Positions 10,961-25,934 of a stretch of 64,000 nt of DNA are shown piece after piece. The translations under genes were made by a program, and so were the position numbers. Under the pieces are notes generated by a model. That model made no database searches, was not told where the DNA came from, and worked only from the letters and a program-made list of their open reading frames with translations. The number at the start of each line of letters is the position of its first letter. Position 1 is the first letter of the stretch. The DNA is from Lichenostomus cassidix (lineage: Eukaryota > Chordata > Aves > Passeriformes > Meliphagidae): assembly GCA_008360975.2 (NCBI GenBank), contig CM039184.1, positions 41,549,797-41,613,796 on the forward strand. Reading direction: 5' to 3'.

Positions 10961-13900
10961 GACCATTTTTGAGCTAGGTAACAGTCACCATATGTGGCAG
11001 GCTTCCCTAAGAGGGCAGCATGATGCAAATCCATGCAGCCTGCTAAGAACACATCTTATTCAAGGTACTTCTGCTAAAAAAAAAATTCATTCCCCAGTAT
11101 CTATGTTGGATTTATTTTTCCTTAATTTTTGGGCAATATATGTAAAATCTGAATACACAAATAAAAATACAGACATTTACTGGGATTTCCAAAACTGTCT
11201 AAATCAACATGGCACTAGACATGTGAAAAGAGGCATTTAATTTGCATGTGTCACTATGTTTACCCCCAATTTTTATTAAAGACCTTTTAAGAACTTCTTC
11301 ATATCAAAATATACCACCAGAAGTCTGAAAACAAGTCAAAGTGCTACCATTTATCAGCATCTTTGTGCTGTGCTGAGCACATTAATCAGAGGTACACTGA
11401 GCACTTAAAAGTCTGTTTGACCAGGCACATTCAGCCAGATTGGTCTGGTACAGGAACTGGGGCTTTTGCCACATTATCTGTCTAAAAAGGCAGAAACCAC
11501 CTAACTTGGTATGGTAAACAGACAAATTTTTCCAAGCTATCAGTTGTTTCCTTTAATATAGCAAGCAGGATGCCAAACTCAGTTCTTCACACACCTCTAA
11601 CAACAGGATTAAGCTTATGATTTTTTGTTAATTAACTGACTACTGGGTTCATTAAAAACACATATTCTGTAACACAGAAATTTTCATAGTAGGAATCATA
11701 GCTGTAGCTTATTCCACTGGAAATTAAAAATTGGCAGTAGTCTACATCTCACATGCCAGTTAGGGCATCCACACATGATTAAAGCTGTGCTATTTATATA
11801 GCTATAATAACCAATTTATCTATATTTCAGTCTTAAATTCTGAATTATATTAGCATATCACAACTTTGTGTGTCTTAAAGAGAGTTTTCCATGTAGAAAT
11901 TTCCAGCTGTATTTCCCCAGGAGGCATATTAATTACACATATAGGAAAATTTTACACAAAATTCAGCTTTAGGATCCTAATATCAACATTTTAATTTGTT
12001 CTCCTCTTGGCTCAATAACATGCCTTAAGATTATGATTAGCTGTTTTGCGCATGCAAGATTGGAGGGAAGGAGAGGACCAAAATTACTCCACCCCTATCT
12101 GGCCAGCCTGAATAGAAGCTGAGCATATGGGGCCAACATAGTCTTTTTCCCCTCTTTCCAGGCTCTTTTAACCAGTGTGGAGGCTGGACTAAACCCAGCA
12201 CAAGTCAGTGGACACGGCTGTTTACCCATGATGTTATGAGACGTCTTTCTGTGTCTTTATCCCACTGAAGCATCTAGAGGAACACACTGGTGGTACTGAA
12301 ACCCTCTGTGTTATCCTTGGCTGATTTCTGCTGTCATTGTGAGTGGGCATTACAGCAAGAGGCAAGTGAATGGACTTTTGCCTCTGCAGGGAAATGCTAC
12401 TCATAGTTGTGACAGCTGCACAATAGTCAGAGCCAGGTACAGCATTTTTGGTGAATGCCATGATACCCAAAAATGTGACTTCCGCTAACTTCAGTAATAA
12501 AAATTATTTTATGTGAACTCCATTGTCAGCCAGTCTTGGCTCAGATTTTTTCTCCATGGTCAGATTTCCAAAGCAGTGAAGAGGGGAGCTGTCACCCAGC
12601 TGCATGGGAAAGGCACAGGTTCCCAGTGACTCCTCAGGAGTGGGAGACATGCTGAAAAAATGCTCTAACCATTTGGCTCTCTATACAAATGTCAGAGATC
12701 AAATGCTTCAAGCAAGCACAGTTAAAATTTCTGTTCAATGTGAAAAATAATAAATATTATCTTTCTTCATTTGAAAAAAAATTGCACTGGTTCAGACATA
12801 TCTCCTTATCACTTCCCTTTTTCTGGCTTGTAGGAGAAGTAAAGCAAAAAATCAAGAAGCCACATAATTGCTTTGAAAATACCTTTGACAGGTAATTGGT
12901 GTGTAACACTGCCAATGCCACAAGCAATAGCAGCAGGCTGCAGCTTATCAGCATTTGAAAAGGATTTCTGGAAGTACAATGAACAGCAACCCATCACTGG
13001 CACACAGATTCCTATTTGCTCCTGTACATCCTCGTGAATTTTTAATATTCTGTAACTGAAGTAACAGACGTTGTCATTTTTCAGGATCCCTCAGTCCCAA
13101 GAACTCCAACTTAATCCCTTGCTTATTCTATTTATTTAGAGCAGTTTGTTCTCAAACATTTATGATCTAAAACAAACCACAGGATAAACAGGATTATTGC
13201 TACTATTTCATTATTATGTACCTCTCATGTGTATCAGAGAAGGCATTCTTGACTAATTTAAGAATATACAAAACTAAAATATTTGCATAACTGAAACCCC
13301 TTCTTTTGCTATTAGAAAAGAAATAAATTGAAAGGAAAAATAAAGCCACACATTGATTATCTTTGACCATAGATCAACTAGACAGTGCATCTGCACTGTG
13401 TTTACTTTTCACAGAAACCTTCTCTGTCTCTTTAGTAGCCTTTGAATGTACACAGAGTGATGCAAGCAGTGAGCTTAAGCTGCAAAATCACACCAGTACT
13501 AGTGCCTTCAACTTCAAAGTTCAGTTATTTTCAACAAACGTTTTGGCAAGCCCACTAAACTTGCTTGCATGTGTGTGCTGCTGCTTTTCATCTGCCTCCA
13601 GAAGCCAGGCTTGGTTGCAAAAGGTGCTGGGTAAAAGCTGTACAATGAATTAAGCTTTGAAACAAGGAGGGGAGCAGGAGAGGAGGGTGGTGCTGGGAAG
13701 TGCATGAGGGAGGGGGTACAGAGATAATAATGATATCCTTATAAAAAATTTCACTGTTATATGAAGGCAACTTTCTACACCTTTGTCACATGGTTAGAAG
13801 AGTGGAGGAAAAATATTGCAGAAGAAACATGATCTGACAGACTGATGCATTTAAAATTAATTCTTTACCTCCAGATTTTTCTCACCCACACTCCACTTTC

Positions 13901-16900
13901 TTTTCCTACTGCTGTCACGTATTTGATGTCATTCAGACATCTAATGTGGGAGCCATCCAGATGTATTTCTGTTCCCTGTACTTATTTAATCATTCCAGTC
14001 TCATCAGTGTTACAGACTTTGTGTGTGTGCATGCTCTGTTGATGAAAGTCACGCATACACCTTTGCAAATCTGCAGAAGTCACACTCTAATGAAGCATCT
14101 AGGAAAAAAAGAGTGTTTTCTGGCAGAGAATTCAAAAGCAGCAAAGCTGTACTTCACCCATCCCTAGATTATCAAAAAGTCTAAGCAAATTCTATCTGGA
14201 CCCCAAGCCCAGCAAAAAAACCATCACAGATGGAATGATCTTAAAAGCAAGGAGCCAGAGAACATTTTTTTTTTTAAAGTTTGATAATGTGCATGTATTA
14301 GATTGTCTTGTTAAGAAAAAACCTATCTGAATGTAGTTTATTTGAAACAACTTCCTATCTTAAAACACTCTACTAGAGTTTTTTCTTTCTATCAGATTTT
14401 ATAAATAGTGTGATTTTTATAAGACTGATTGATAAATAAAAATACATTTTAAACTATAAATACTAAAACAAACCTTGTCAATAAGTCCTTTTTATGATCA
14501 GTTTAAGGTTTTATAGTTTGTATTCACTGGAAAAACAACTGATTGAATTTACACTACACAGAGAATCCACCATGCAACAATAATTTGGACAATAATGTTT
14601 GCAGAAGATATTAGTATATCAATGCACAACTAATACTTTCAATAGGATCAGAATCATCCTCTAAGGAATGCAGTTGCAGGAGCATCATTTGTTTTGTGTA
14701 GCTAGACCATAACAAAGTCTGTTTAATCACCTACCTGATATTTTCGTTTGCACATGAGAATCCACCAGCAGCATGCAGCAAGAGTCAGTCAGTAAAGGAG
14801 TCCCAATTGCCATGAATGGATATGTTTTTTCTTTGCTGACATGCACTTATGTTTGTATCTTGGTGGCTTAAAAGTTGAGTCAGGACTATCTTATTCATGT
14901 GGACTAATACTTCACTCTTCAAGCAAACCCTCAGAAATCAGTAGAACTGTTCTGAAAGTAACCTGCTCTACTACATTTGACGTATGGCATTCCTACCAGA
15001 TCTAGAATTTCAAAGCTGGTGCAATAATCTGATAATTATTTTAGGAACATAATCATGGGCAGTTATGAGTTGGCAGAGCTTCACTAATTCACTAAGTTGA
15101 CTTCAACAAAACTTCAATTTACATCAGCTGAGGAGCAGAGCAAGAGTATTTAACTAAGTGTACAGAGCAATAAAAGAAAAAGGTTTTCCCTATGTCTTAC
15201 AGAGAGAGCATGTGGTTTGCATTTAGCCCGGCATCCTATGGCATTAGGCATGCCAGCAGTACCAGATGCTGCACCAGTCCAAAGAAATGCTGTGATTTTC
15301 CGATGACCAATGTCAACTTGTGTCAGATAAAGATAAGCAGTGAAACTCTGAAGCTAACTTTGTAATGTTCTTGTCTTCCAGCAACATTTCAAAAGTTCTT
15401 TTGAATTTGATTTTGGCATTCTGAATAAAAAGAAAGGTGAATGAAATTGCAAGAGAACAAATGCACAGGATGTGTCCCTCACTTGAGGTTATGCCACAGA
15501 AGGATTTGTCTGATAGAAAGGACCAAAGACTTAAGATTTATATTTTCTCTAGAAACCTGTTTTTTAAATTTTTTTGAGGGTTATTTTATCTCATTATCAA
15601 AAACCCCGACCATACATTCATGGTTTAATACAGATGTTGAGAAACCGTTTCCTTTCATTCCACACATGCACAAGAAAACACACAGAGTAGATTACAAAGG
15701 CATTTTCCGTGCTGTGACACATTTCAGAATTGTGAAATAGAAAAGTGATCTTTTTCCCCAGTTAATAAGACCTTATTTCAAGATGTGCAGCTCTGTCCAA
15801 TGCTCTGACAGTGTATAGACTGTGTATATGCAGTGGTGAACAGTAGTCTGTTATTTTAGGGTTTGCTTTATTATTGTAACAGAATATAATGTTTTTATTT
15901 GTCACCTTGCTGGCAATTAATATTTACATCAGCCATGCATGACGCTTATTTCTTTTTCTCAGCATTAAAATTGGATTTAATTAACCTGTTTTTATTGAGA
16001 TTTGACTTTACTGCACATTAGCCACTGTTATATTGTAAAAATGTAAATCATTATGAAAGCATTTATTTTTGCTATGGAGTATACTACTCACTTTATATTC
16101 CAGAATGCCTGCTGATTTAGTCTTTGAGTTGAATGTGAAAATTTTACTTAATAGGCCCAAATGTAGCTTAAGGGATCTGAATCCATAATAAAAACATAAC
16201 TGGCAAACTGTCAGGTTTTCCATTATCTGTTTTTTTGAGTAACATGATGCAAAAACCAAACAAATGCTGGAACTAGCTGACAGGGAAATTTTTCAGGCAT
16301 AGGTATGTAACAGACTGGTACAGTCCATGGCCCATGTCTCCACCCCAAGGAGCCCAGATGAGTGCAGGAGTGTGCGAAGTTTGGGAACAATTTCTAACTT
16401 ATTGAGAGAAAAAGTGGGATGGGACTTTAGCAGGCCATATTGCCACACAGCAAAATTTTCTAAAAGTCTTTGCACAACTCTCCTTCCACAAAATTTATAT
16501 GCTGTTCTACCTGTTTTTCTGCAAAACCTACTTTTGTCTTCTTTAGAGGGGACTGTGAATTAAACTATCATGGGAACAGTATATCAGTAACACCAGCCCT
16601 GAGCTAAGAAGTGGTATAAATTCTCAGTTAGCAAAATCACAAGCTCACAACTGCCCTTTATAAAATTAACATCTATTGTCATTATCAGTGTATGAATTGA
16701 ACCTAGTAACAACACATACACATTGGCCGAGATAAAGCATAACTTCAATAAAAAGAAAAAGAGGAAGTTAGTCCCTTATTTTCTAGGAGCTTTTCTTCAT
16801 ATTCTCAATAGGTATTATTGTTTTGCATCTCACATACACAGGAACAGAATTGGTTGCTAAAAAAAATTCTTTCACCATTAGTATTTTATTGATTTATTTT

Positions 16901-18465
16901 TTTTCCCAGCAAGATCTACCTGAGTGTTCTTGATTTGGTCTGCTAGTTTTATCTTTTTGCTTGGCTTTTTCTTCTTGCAAACACTTTGCACATTGCTGTT
17001 TCACTGAGAATATAGCTTTTTTATGGGTGTGCTTACTTAATTCCCTTGACTAAGTTATTCCTTCCATTTCATCAGATGTCTATGCAATTTATGCATGCTT
17101 TAAATTTCTAACAAAATGCTCATAATACACCATAAACAGTAATGCCCATAGATTTTCTTCTCTTTGGAAAATAATTATTCTGTTCAAGCTATCTAATGTT
17201 TCCAAATTACAGACCCCTCTAACTATCTACCAAAAAAGCTGTAGATCAACCCACAGGATTCCTCACAGGTCCCCTTTGTGAAAACCTTAGATGTGCCTGC
17301 ATGCCAAAGCTTGGACTCGTTAATTTGTTTCCTTTTATAGTTAAAGGACAATGACAGTCACTAAAGGGTTAGGGGTAGGCTGTGTCCTCTGCTGGGTTTG
17401 ACTATGCACTCGTAAAGGACCTCAGAAATTATTTAGCTCACCTAATTACAATTTTAGCTGAAACATTTTGGAGAATAAGATGATCTATGGACTATCTTGT
17501 ATTTTTTAATTTGTGGGAAGAAAAAAAATATTTGACTGCTATTCATATTTTGATTTTTTTTTAAGTTTACTTGTATTTTACAGGATGGATTTGTATGGGG
17601 TTTGCTGTTATGCTACAAACATTATACTTACCAGCTTTTCATATTTTAAAAACTACAGGCAGCTTGATCAGCACAGCTTCTCATCCTAATGCACAAACCA
17701 CAGTACCAGTGACAGTGCTGATAGATCTTTATCTAAGCTTTTCTAAAAGTCCTCCAGGCATGGTGATCTCTTATTGTCACCAGGGACTCTAATCCATTTG
17801 TTTGTTCTTCTAAATGCTGAAAGTTTTATTTCAACATCCAACCTGAATCCCACTTGCTGAAATCCAGTTATCTTCTATTTATGTCATTTTATTTATTTGT
17901 CATTTGGGATCTGTCTTAATAGAGCTGATATGCAAATTAACTAAATATGCCTTCCCTTCTGCATTCAAGGGGATTACATTTTCGCTGCCCTCACTTTTTA
18001 CTAATGTCACAAACTATTTGAATATATTTGGTCTTTTTCATAGAAAATTATGGGGAAACATTTAAATGTTTAGCTTTTCAGCATCATCTCACAGTAGGAA
18101 CATAAGGAAAAACATACTGAGCAAACCATGGCAGTTATGTGATTACAAGTGGCCAAATGCAGCTGCTTAGGAAAATGATAAAGCAAGCAGAAATCATATT
18201 TCTCCTAATATTACTCACTCTACTTCTAAAAATCTACTCAGAAACATGCAGTGTCAAAAACTATATATCTGCCTTTTTGTTTAATGATGTTTTCTGGATT
18301 ATATTTCAAGCTATTATCCTAGGACAGTAAGTTTCAGGATTTATATATACAGTGTAAAAAAAATATTTCTTTTCCATCTAATGATATTTGTGCCCCAGTT
18401 GGTGTATTATAGACAAAGTAATTTTAAATTGACTTGCCTAGTACATTCATAGGTTCATATATTTC
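10961..18465. other. Unique non-coding sequence
   Basis: No gene was seen. The stretch 12050-12480 is moderately GC-richer but not assignable to a known repeat. The stretch 15170-15350 keeps isolated CpGs and two GATAA motifs and could be conserved non-coding DNA. The remainder is AT-rich single-copy sequence with T- or A-runs. Confidence 0.45.
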
Positions 18466-18665
18466 TACCTCGCAGCCCTCATCCATCTCTCAGTTTCTCT
18501 GCCCAGAAAAGGGGTGGCAGCTGAGCCTGGGTGCAGGGTTGTACCCCCAGCAGGGGTGAGCAGAGGAAGACCGCTGCTCATGGCCCCACAGTGCCCAGCA
18601 CAGATTCCCTGGGGCACAGGGAAATCCCAGGGGAGTCTCTCACAGCCCTGTCTCAAGATGCAGCT
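18466..18665. other. Short GC-rich island
   Basis: About 200 bp of GC-rich sequence is embedded in strongly AT-rich DNA, with sharp edges at about 18466 and 18665. Frames are open on both strands (63-95 codons) because of composition. No domain, TATA box or repeat-family signature was recognised. The sharp edges suggest an inserted or retained element. Confidence 0.35.
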
Positions 18666-20541
18666 GTTTTCAGAAAGAGAAATGCGGCAAATGAACTTGG
18701 TCTATTTATTGGAGCAAGGATTTTACTATGTAGACTATTAAAAATCTACTTTTTTTTTAACAGTATCATAACACCTTTTCGTAAATGTAAACCCTCACCA
18801 GCTTCAAGGCTTTCATAAATATTAAAAGTTAAGATCCTTATTTCTTATTTCTACCTTCTTCTTGCAAAACTACGTGTAGATTTAATAGAACTGGCAACGT
18901 AATTGCTTAAATAAAATTAACTAGTTTTCAAGATTCCCATTGCAGCACAAGGACCAAAATAACATGATTGCTTTTATGAGCTAATAAGAAATAGCTAAAT
19001 CTTCATCAGTCCCATATATTCTAAACTAGTAGTTACTTAGCAACTAAAAAAATATTCCCTGCAGGAAAAGACAAAAATCTGAAAACTATATGTTTAGCTG
19101 GTACTTGCCTGAGGTGAAAAACATAAATCAAATTTTCCAGGACTTTGACATTTTTGTGTATTTATGCTATATTGAGCCAACAGCTTAACCCAGGTTTAGC
19201 TGTGCTTCACAATACATTTTATGAATAATGCAATATGTTCAAAGTTTTTTGAAAAGGAAATACTGCCCAGCATTAGCACAGTGAATTGGCACTTCATGGT
19301 AATTTATTGGGATAATATATTATTAGGGTCCACATTGTCAGTGGCAAAACATAGATATAATTACATATCAATGTTTTAATATCATCAGAATTAGCAGTTT
19401 ATGAAGAATACTCATCATTTTGAAAAGTAAGAGGTTTTTAGCACAGCTGTACTACCTTACGATTTCCCAACAATTAAAAAATCATACCATATAAATATGG
19501 TGCATGAGACAATGTTTCTTCCTTTTCCTTAATCAACTCCTTTCTCCATGTGCAGTAGGACAGAGTCCTCAGCAAAATATTTTGCCCAGCTCCTGTTTCA
19601 AAAGTCTTTCTGTCTCCCAGGAAGAACGAGTTGGTGGAATTAAAAACACATCAAGAGGGGGAAAAAAGGTCTCATATGTTGCAGCGTCAGTTCTTTAGGT
19701 TCCACACTTCCTAGTATTTATAGGTACTCTCAGTTGCACCAGGGCTTTAGGGATCAGGCAAGAAAACCAGAAAGTCATATTCTGTCTTCTCGATGGACCC
19801 AGACACATTTGCCCAACCTCAAGTAGATCCAGAAGGGATAACTCACAGATACATCTCTGTGCATGCTGTGTGCAATATGATTTTCAAAATCTTTCTATAA
19901 AAACTGTAAAAAATATCTACAAATTTTGTGGACAATTATAGAGGTCAAATATTTAATTGAAACTTATGACTAATAAAAGATTTCTACTTGGAAGAATTGC
20001 TTCAAAAGCAAAAATTATTTAAATTTCATTTCTATTACATTTTCTAGGCTGTTTCACCTTCATCTTTCTTTTAACTTTGCACACTAAAATCACATTACAT
20101 GGCTATTATTTTTTCAAAGTATCACTATGAGTCAGTGTCATTTCCTTCAAATTGAGTACATCTTTAGAGATTTTCTCTTTAATCTTGAAACAGTCACAAT
20201 ATTTTCTTTTTGTCAACAGTAAAAAAGCTCCCATCATTCAGCTTTAGTGCTGCAAAGGTATATCTGGCTTCTGTCTGAACACTCTGGACCTGATTGCTAA
20301 CAGGGAATGAGACAGACTGAGATGCTCCTTTACTTGCTCCTTTTATGCTACCAAAGCTGCAAGATGAACTGACAGCAGTTTTCCCATCGTGACTCAGCTT
20401 TAGTGTGTTATGCTGTGATTTAATTGTTTGAGTGTGACTCAGTTGAAATGAGACTTCTTGTAGCCAATTTATTAACGTGAAGACATGTTTGGTGCTGAAA
20501 AGGCTGCTAACAGTCTTTAGATGCTTCCAGATTGGTATTGC

Positions 20542-20572
20542 TTTTTTTTTTTTTTGGGTTTTTTTTTTTTTT
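20542..20572. repeat. Poly(T) tract with a GGG interruption
   Basis: A T-run of 14 and one of 14 are separated by GGG. On the minus strand this is an A-rich tract that could be a microsatellite or the tail of an old retroposed sequence at higher coordinates. No duplication was identified. Confidence 0.7.
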
Positions 20573-23108
20573 GACTGTGTACATTTAGCTTCCATTAAAA
20601 TTAATTGAAAGGCTGAACAGTGAGCAAAAATTTAAACATAAAAGCACATATCCAAAACAAAATTAAGCCAGTCAAATGAGACTATTAAGAAATAAGTCAA
20701 AACATCTCAAGAATTGGCAGGCAATTTCCATAAAAATTCTGAGGTATTTCTCTTTTCTTCCTTCCCCAGGTCTGGCACTAATGAGTAAGGTCTACAGTAT
20801 GTTAAGTGATCCCCAACTTTGACACACTGAAGACTTCAGTGCAGCAGTTCACAAAGATCCTCTCCCAGGAAAGCAGGTTGTTACCAAAAGAAACAGAAAG
20901 CAGCTTCCTACTTCATGCACACTGGGATTATTTTAGATAGAAATTTGACCTTGACCTACTATTCTAAAATCAAAAAGAATGCCAGTTTCCCATGCAAATA
21001 TTCTTCTGTAGTGGGTAGATCTTGGTTTACAGCTATGTTTAAATCAACATGGCTGCTTTTTTTAAGTACCTGGGATAAAAACAAGCAGTTTATGACAGTG
21101 AACTACATATTAACTGGGGAGAAAGAGGGTAAATCCCACAACTACATATAGCAGTTTAAGAGATTCATTAGGATATGTGAGATATGTCCACTAGCAGTCT
21201 ACATCATGTTCATTACAAGTCTGAAGCTTGGGGGTGTGAAGGAGGAGAAGGCACATTATCTGAGTCCAGCATGAGGCCAGCTGATGGGACCACAGATGAT
21301 TCTAACCCAGTCCACGTGCAGCAAAGGTGCTGCCAGCTTAATTACTTTTGGATCCATCATCTAATCAATTTCATCTGCTTTCTGACACATATCTCATGTT
21401 ATGAGAATTTTTAAGACTGCATTCATATTCATGTTAGAATCATGTTAGAAATCACACTTCATCTAAAATAGACTTGAATAGCGTGCACAGAGCAAAATAC
21501 ACCCCTGATGTAACCCTCTTTCTTTAATGAAGGGATTAATTTAGCTCACAGGGTAAGGTTCTGAACTAAGACATGTGCATTCAGCCATCAACAGAAAGAT
21601 CATCTGGGTATACTTCATTCTGATGTTCAGATATAGAAGATTCTATGTAGGTATAAGAGCAATTAAAGTAGGTGCTTTTCTCCTCAATACGTATAAATTG
21701 GAAAGTGACAGATCTAAATTTAAAGGAATGTTTCACATGTGCCTTGCAGATATGTATTGCAATGAGACAAACATGCAACTCGTGTTTAAAATCCCCACTG
21801 CTTCCTTTCCAAGATATGCTGCTGTTACTGGTTCCACATTACTTCTCAAGAATAGGCATTTCAGACTACTCCATTTCCAGGTATTATACAAGCTTGCCTC
21901 AGATGGATGTAGATACCAGCAGCTCTAACAGACCTTTCATTAAAAGGAAATACCTAAAAATTTTAAATGCAATTAATATCTACATGGTGTTACTTCTGGT
22001 AGGGCTTTTCCACTTTGCAAGACACTCACTGATTCAGTGAGAAACATATATTTTATATTTTATCTAATTATTAAATCTTCCCTATGTATTTTCCAGCAGT
22101 ATTTTGTATTAAATCTACAGTAAAGTCTAAAAATTGTAAAATATAATTTTCTAATTATTTACATTTACATTTTTCAGAGAATTATGCCACAGTTCAATTT
22201 TCCTTAACATGCCTACCTATGCTTAATATATTGGGATTCTCTGGTTTACTTAAATGTTTTCAGAATATCTCAATGATATTGGATAATAAGGACAATCCAA
22301 AAATACATTTGCAGGCCAAATAATTGCACATCTGTTTTATTTCAAATATGTTAATTACTAATGGCTCTGTGCAAAAATTCCATTTGGATTATAATAACTA
22401 CCACAACTCTTGCAATTACTACCCATTAGGTACTAATGTGGCCATATCCTTTCATTTGAACCAAAATATCAGGCTTTCATAGTAAGTCTAAGAAACAAAA
22501 AAAACTACCATAACTCTGCTTCACTAACTTTTTCTCTATGTGACTTTTCAATAGTGAAATAGACACCTAAAAAATCCTAAAGGATATTGACTGCTTCCTG
22601 AGAAGCAGATGGGTTTGTGGCTAGAGCTGCAAGTGAGCATTACCCAATTACTGGTACCTCATCACAGATGGCTTTTCGGGTGAGGCTTTAGGAGCAAGAA
22701 CTGTGCGAGACAGGAAGGATCCGTTTCAGAGGAAATGTGTAAGGTGGCAGTAATTATAACCTATCACACGCATCATAAATCTATATGAGACTGAAGAGCT
22801 TGTCTGTCAAACCTCAGATGCCAAACCCTGTCTACAGATCTCAGGTAATACAGAATCAGGGAGACTGGCAGCACATCCTGTAAGTTTCAACTATGCTGAG
22901 AGAGAGGCAGAAAAAATTTAACAGGAGTTTAATCCTTCAGAGAAAACTAGGTAGGTAGAATAAGAAGCTCAAACAAATGTTTATGTAACTCTTTTATATA
23001 ACTAGCCATTGAAACTCCAGCACACTGTTCATTCCTACTTCAATTCTGTAAGTGGGCTCCTGAAAAATTCCATACAATAGGCCTATTGACAGTAAGAAGG
23101 CAAGGGCT

Positions 23109-23170
23109 ATGTATACATGTATTTATTTATTTTATACATATATTTATATATGTATATACACACACACATA
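23109..23170. repeat. Mixed TA / ATTT / CA simple repeat
   Basis: Runs of TA, TTAT and CACACA are joined in a low-complexity stretch. Confidence 0.8.
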
Positions 23171-25934
23171 CTATTCATTCATTTCCCTCTACACTTACAT
23201 AACATGAAGCTAAAAAGGTTAAACTAGGACTTCGGCAAATAAATTACATGAAGATTAGCTCTTTGCTAATTTTTACTGGTTCTATCCATAAAGATTTTGT
23301 CACCATAACTATTAGGAATGTGGAAAAGCAAAATCAAACCAGCCTCACCAATGTATTCATGTCAGTGATAGATGCATAGTAGTACTAATACAGCATAGAT
23401 CTATGCTATAGTAGAATAAGAATTATTTTGACAGAATAAACTTGCTGCTTCAATCTGCTCTATAGGTATTTAACTCAATGACACAGGTACAGAGAAAAAA
23501 GTGCTTGAAGTGAAGACAAGTGTCCGGCATTAGTCAGTAGGATTTGGAACACCTAATTCACCTCCTCTCCAGCAGCTGGCCCAGCAAAAGTTGTTACTTG
23601 CCCTTTTTTCCTGTCTAAAACTTTAACCTCCTCTGATTGCTCAATCTATTAGACCACTGCCCTCAAAATTAATTTCCTCATCAAAGTTTAAGGTCCCCTA
23701 AGCAGTTCAATGTAAGTTACAGCAATCAGTCCATGTGATTTTAAATCTAAATCTGCCATACAACATCATAGGACTCTCCCACTGAAGGGTCTCTTTCTAT
23801 CTAGACTCATGGAGCTACATCAAGCACAAACCAGAGAAGTATCATCTCTAATGTGCATGACATAGCCTGAAGTATAATGTGTTTCATCATTTCAGTTAAA
23901 ACTGAACCATTTTGCAACTGCCAACACTTCTGTCCATCTGTTAAATGGACAGAAGGCATCAGTGTAGGGTTCAATACTTATCTGGACAGCTATAATCACC
24001 AATGCAAAATGTAAACATATTCCAGAAAAACAGATTTGAATCCCCATATTTGTCCCCAGCCAGTAAGTAAACTACAGTCCCCCTCCTTCTTCTGCTCCAG
24101 ACCTCAGCAACAGTGACCAATGCCCACCTTTGCCCATACATTTGCCTATTCAAGTGTCTAATTTATCTCATTTGTTACCTCTACATGTTGCTCAGCCACT
24201 CTTTCTCATTCTAACTACCCCTTGACTATATCACGTTAATTTTGAATATTAGTAGCAGAGCAATTTGCTCATCCCAGTCATTCCAAGGTATTTAGATATG
24301 AGTAGCTCTCTTCTATGAATTGTCATTCAGCACCATTTTTAAACAAATTTAATTTTGAGAAATAGATTGATCATGTCATTTCCTTTATGTTAAAAGATAA
24401 TACAGGCCAATTCTCTGAATTAAAATTTTGTGTTGTATGGCACAACCTTTTCACTTCCTTTTGATTTGATAACCACTCCATTAATCTTCATTCAAGCTGT
24501 AATTGATAGATATGTGACAGTAAAATGTCTATCCAATGAAAAGCGATGATAGAAGCTAAAATGGCACACTGCATATAACATATTGGGTAGTTAAAATCTG
24601 GCCATTTATTCCTATCACAGTTTGTAGTAGGGACACAAACTAACATGACATGAATCTGTTCTCTTGACAAATCTTTTTTTCAGGGCAAAGAGCATAATGA
24701 AAATTGCAAAAGCTATTGCACTAGCTTAAATCAAGCCCATGGCAGAATAATGTACTTAAACCCATGGCCTTCTGAAATGCAGTAGGAAATGTAATTTAAG
24801 TTGCAATCAATTCCCCAGCTAAGACTTTTATATATATGGCAAATATATATGTTTCTCATATACCAGAAACATGATTATGCAACCACAGAACCACATAATC
24901 ACATCAAATTCAGCACTGAGAAGCCTTCTGTCACATATTTTATCATGAAATTCCCTTCAATTTAGTTCCTCGCATAAAAATGATGTTCACCAAATGAATA
25001 TACCTTTAGCAATTTTTAAGAAACACCATATTTGCCTAAAGTGTACACGGGGATACAATAACTTCATTTAGGTTGAGACAATCATTGCTTTGACTGATTA
25101 CGTTCCATAACTAGAAAAGAACAAAGCAGACTGCATGGATTTAGTCTTCTTTTTCATACTTCTAGGGAACAGATCAACAAATACTTTCAGTTGAGTATTT
25201 ACTTTAGTGTTGATACATCAGAACTTCCTACACGATAAATAAACTGGCTCATATCAGCCACTGGTCATGAAACCTTGATGCAGATGATATTTGCCTTGTG
25301 TCCAATTCACATCAGCTAGTCTCAAGTCCCATGAAAATAATCTGAAAACGTTTTGTGACTTCCTACACATCACAAAAGCAGGCAAAAAAGTCTGAAAACT
25401 CCAGTGCTATTCCTGATTTTCTAGGAATTCAGACTATGAAATATAGTATAGTTAAAGCTAATGATGAGGTATAACTATTGTCTCAATATTGCATAGGATC
25501 TTCAAATAAAAACACAAGGAATTTTTCAATAGTAAATTCCTAAGGATAAAATTTATTGTTCAAAGGTCTAACGGGACCTTATAGGCAAAACACATGAGAT
25601 AACTAGGCCAGAGTTCACTCTTACAACTTCGAGGCAACTCAAAGCTGCAGTACAACTGTCACACACTTATGACAGAATGGCACCTGTTGACCCTTCTCAT
25701 AATGAGTTAAGGTTCTGCATTAGGACCTGTCATGGTTAACCCCAGCCAGAAACTAAATACCATGCAGCTGCTTGCTCTCTCACCCCCCACCTTCCCCCTG
25801 CAGTGGGATGGGGAGGAAAATAGGGGAAAAAAAGTAAAACCCTTGGGTTGAGATAAAAACAGTTTAACAATTGAAACAAAGAAAAATGTAATATTAATAC
25901 TAATTATGACAAAAATATTCACAATGAGAAGAAG

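Larger units (their letters stand above)
18666..25727. other. Unique AT-rich non-coding sequence
   Basis: No gene was seen. It includes a T-rich tract at 20542-20572 and a mixed TA/CA repeat at 23109-23170. The 22600-22870 portion is GC-richer with several CpGs but has no named repeat. The 133-codon minus-strand frame at 20194-20595 begins in the homopolymer tract and is not supported as a gene. Confidence 0.5.

Noticed and set aside
17571..17792. Possible exon after a TTTTACAG acceptor-like site
   Set aside because: The downstream frame has no domain and no matching donor. T-rich tracts ending in AG are frequent in this DNA.
20194..20595. 133-codon minus-strand frame with a lysine-rich start
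   Set aside because: The lysines come from an A/T homopolymer tract. The rest matches nothing I recognise.
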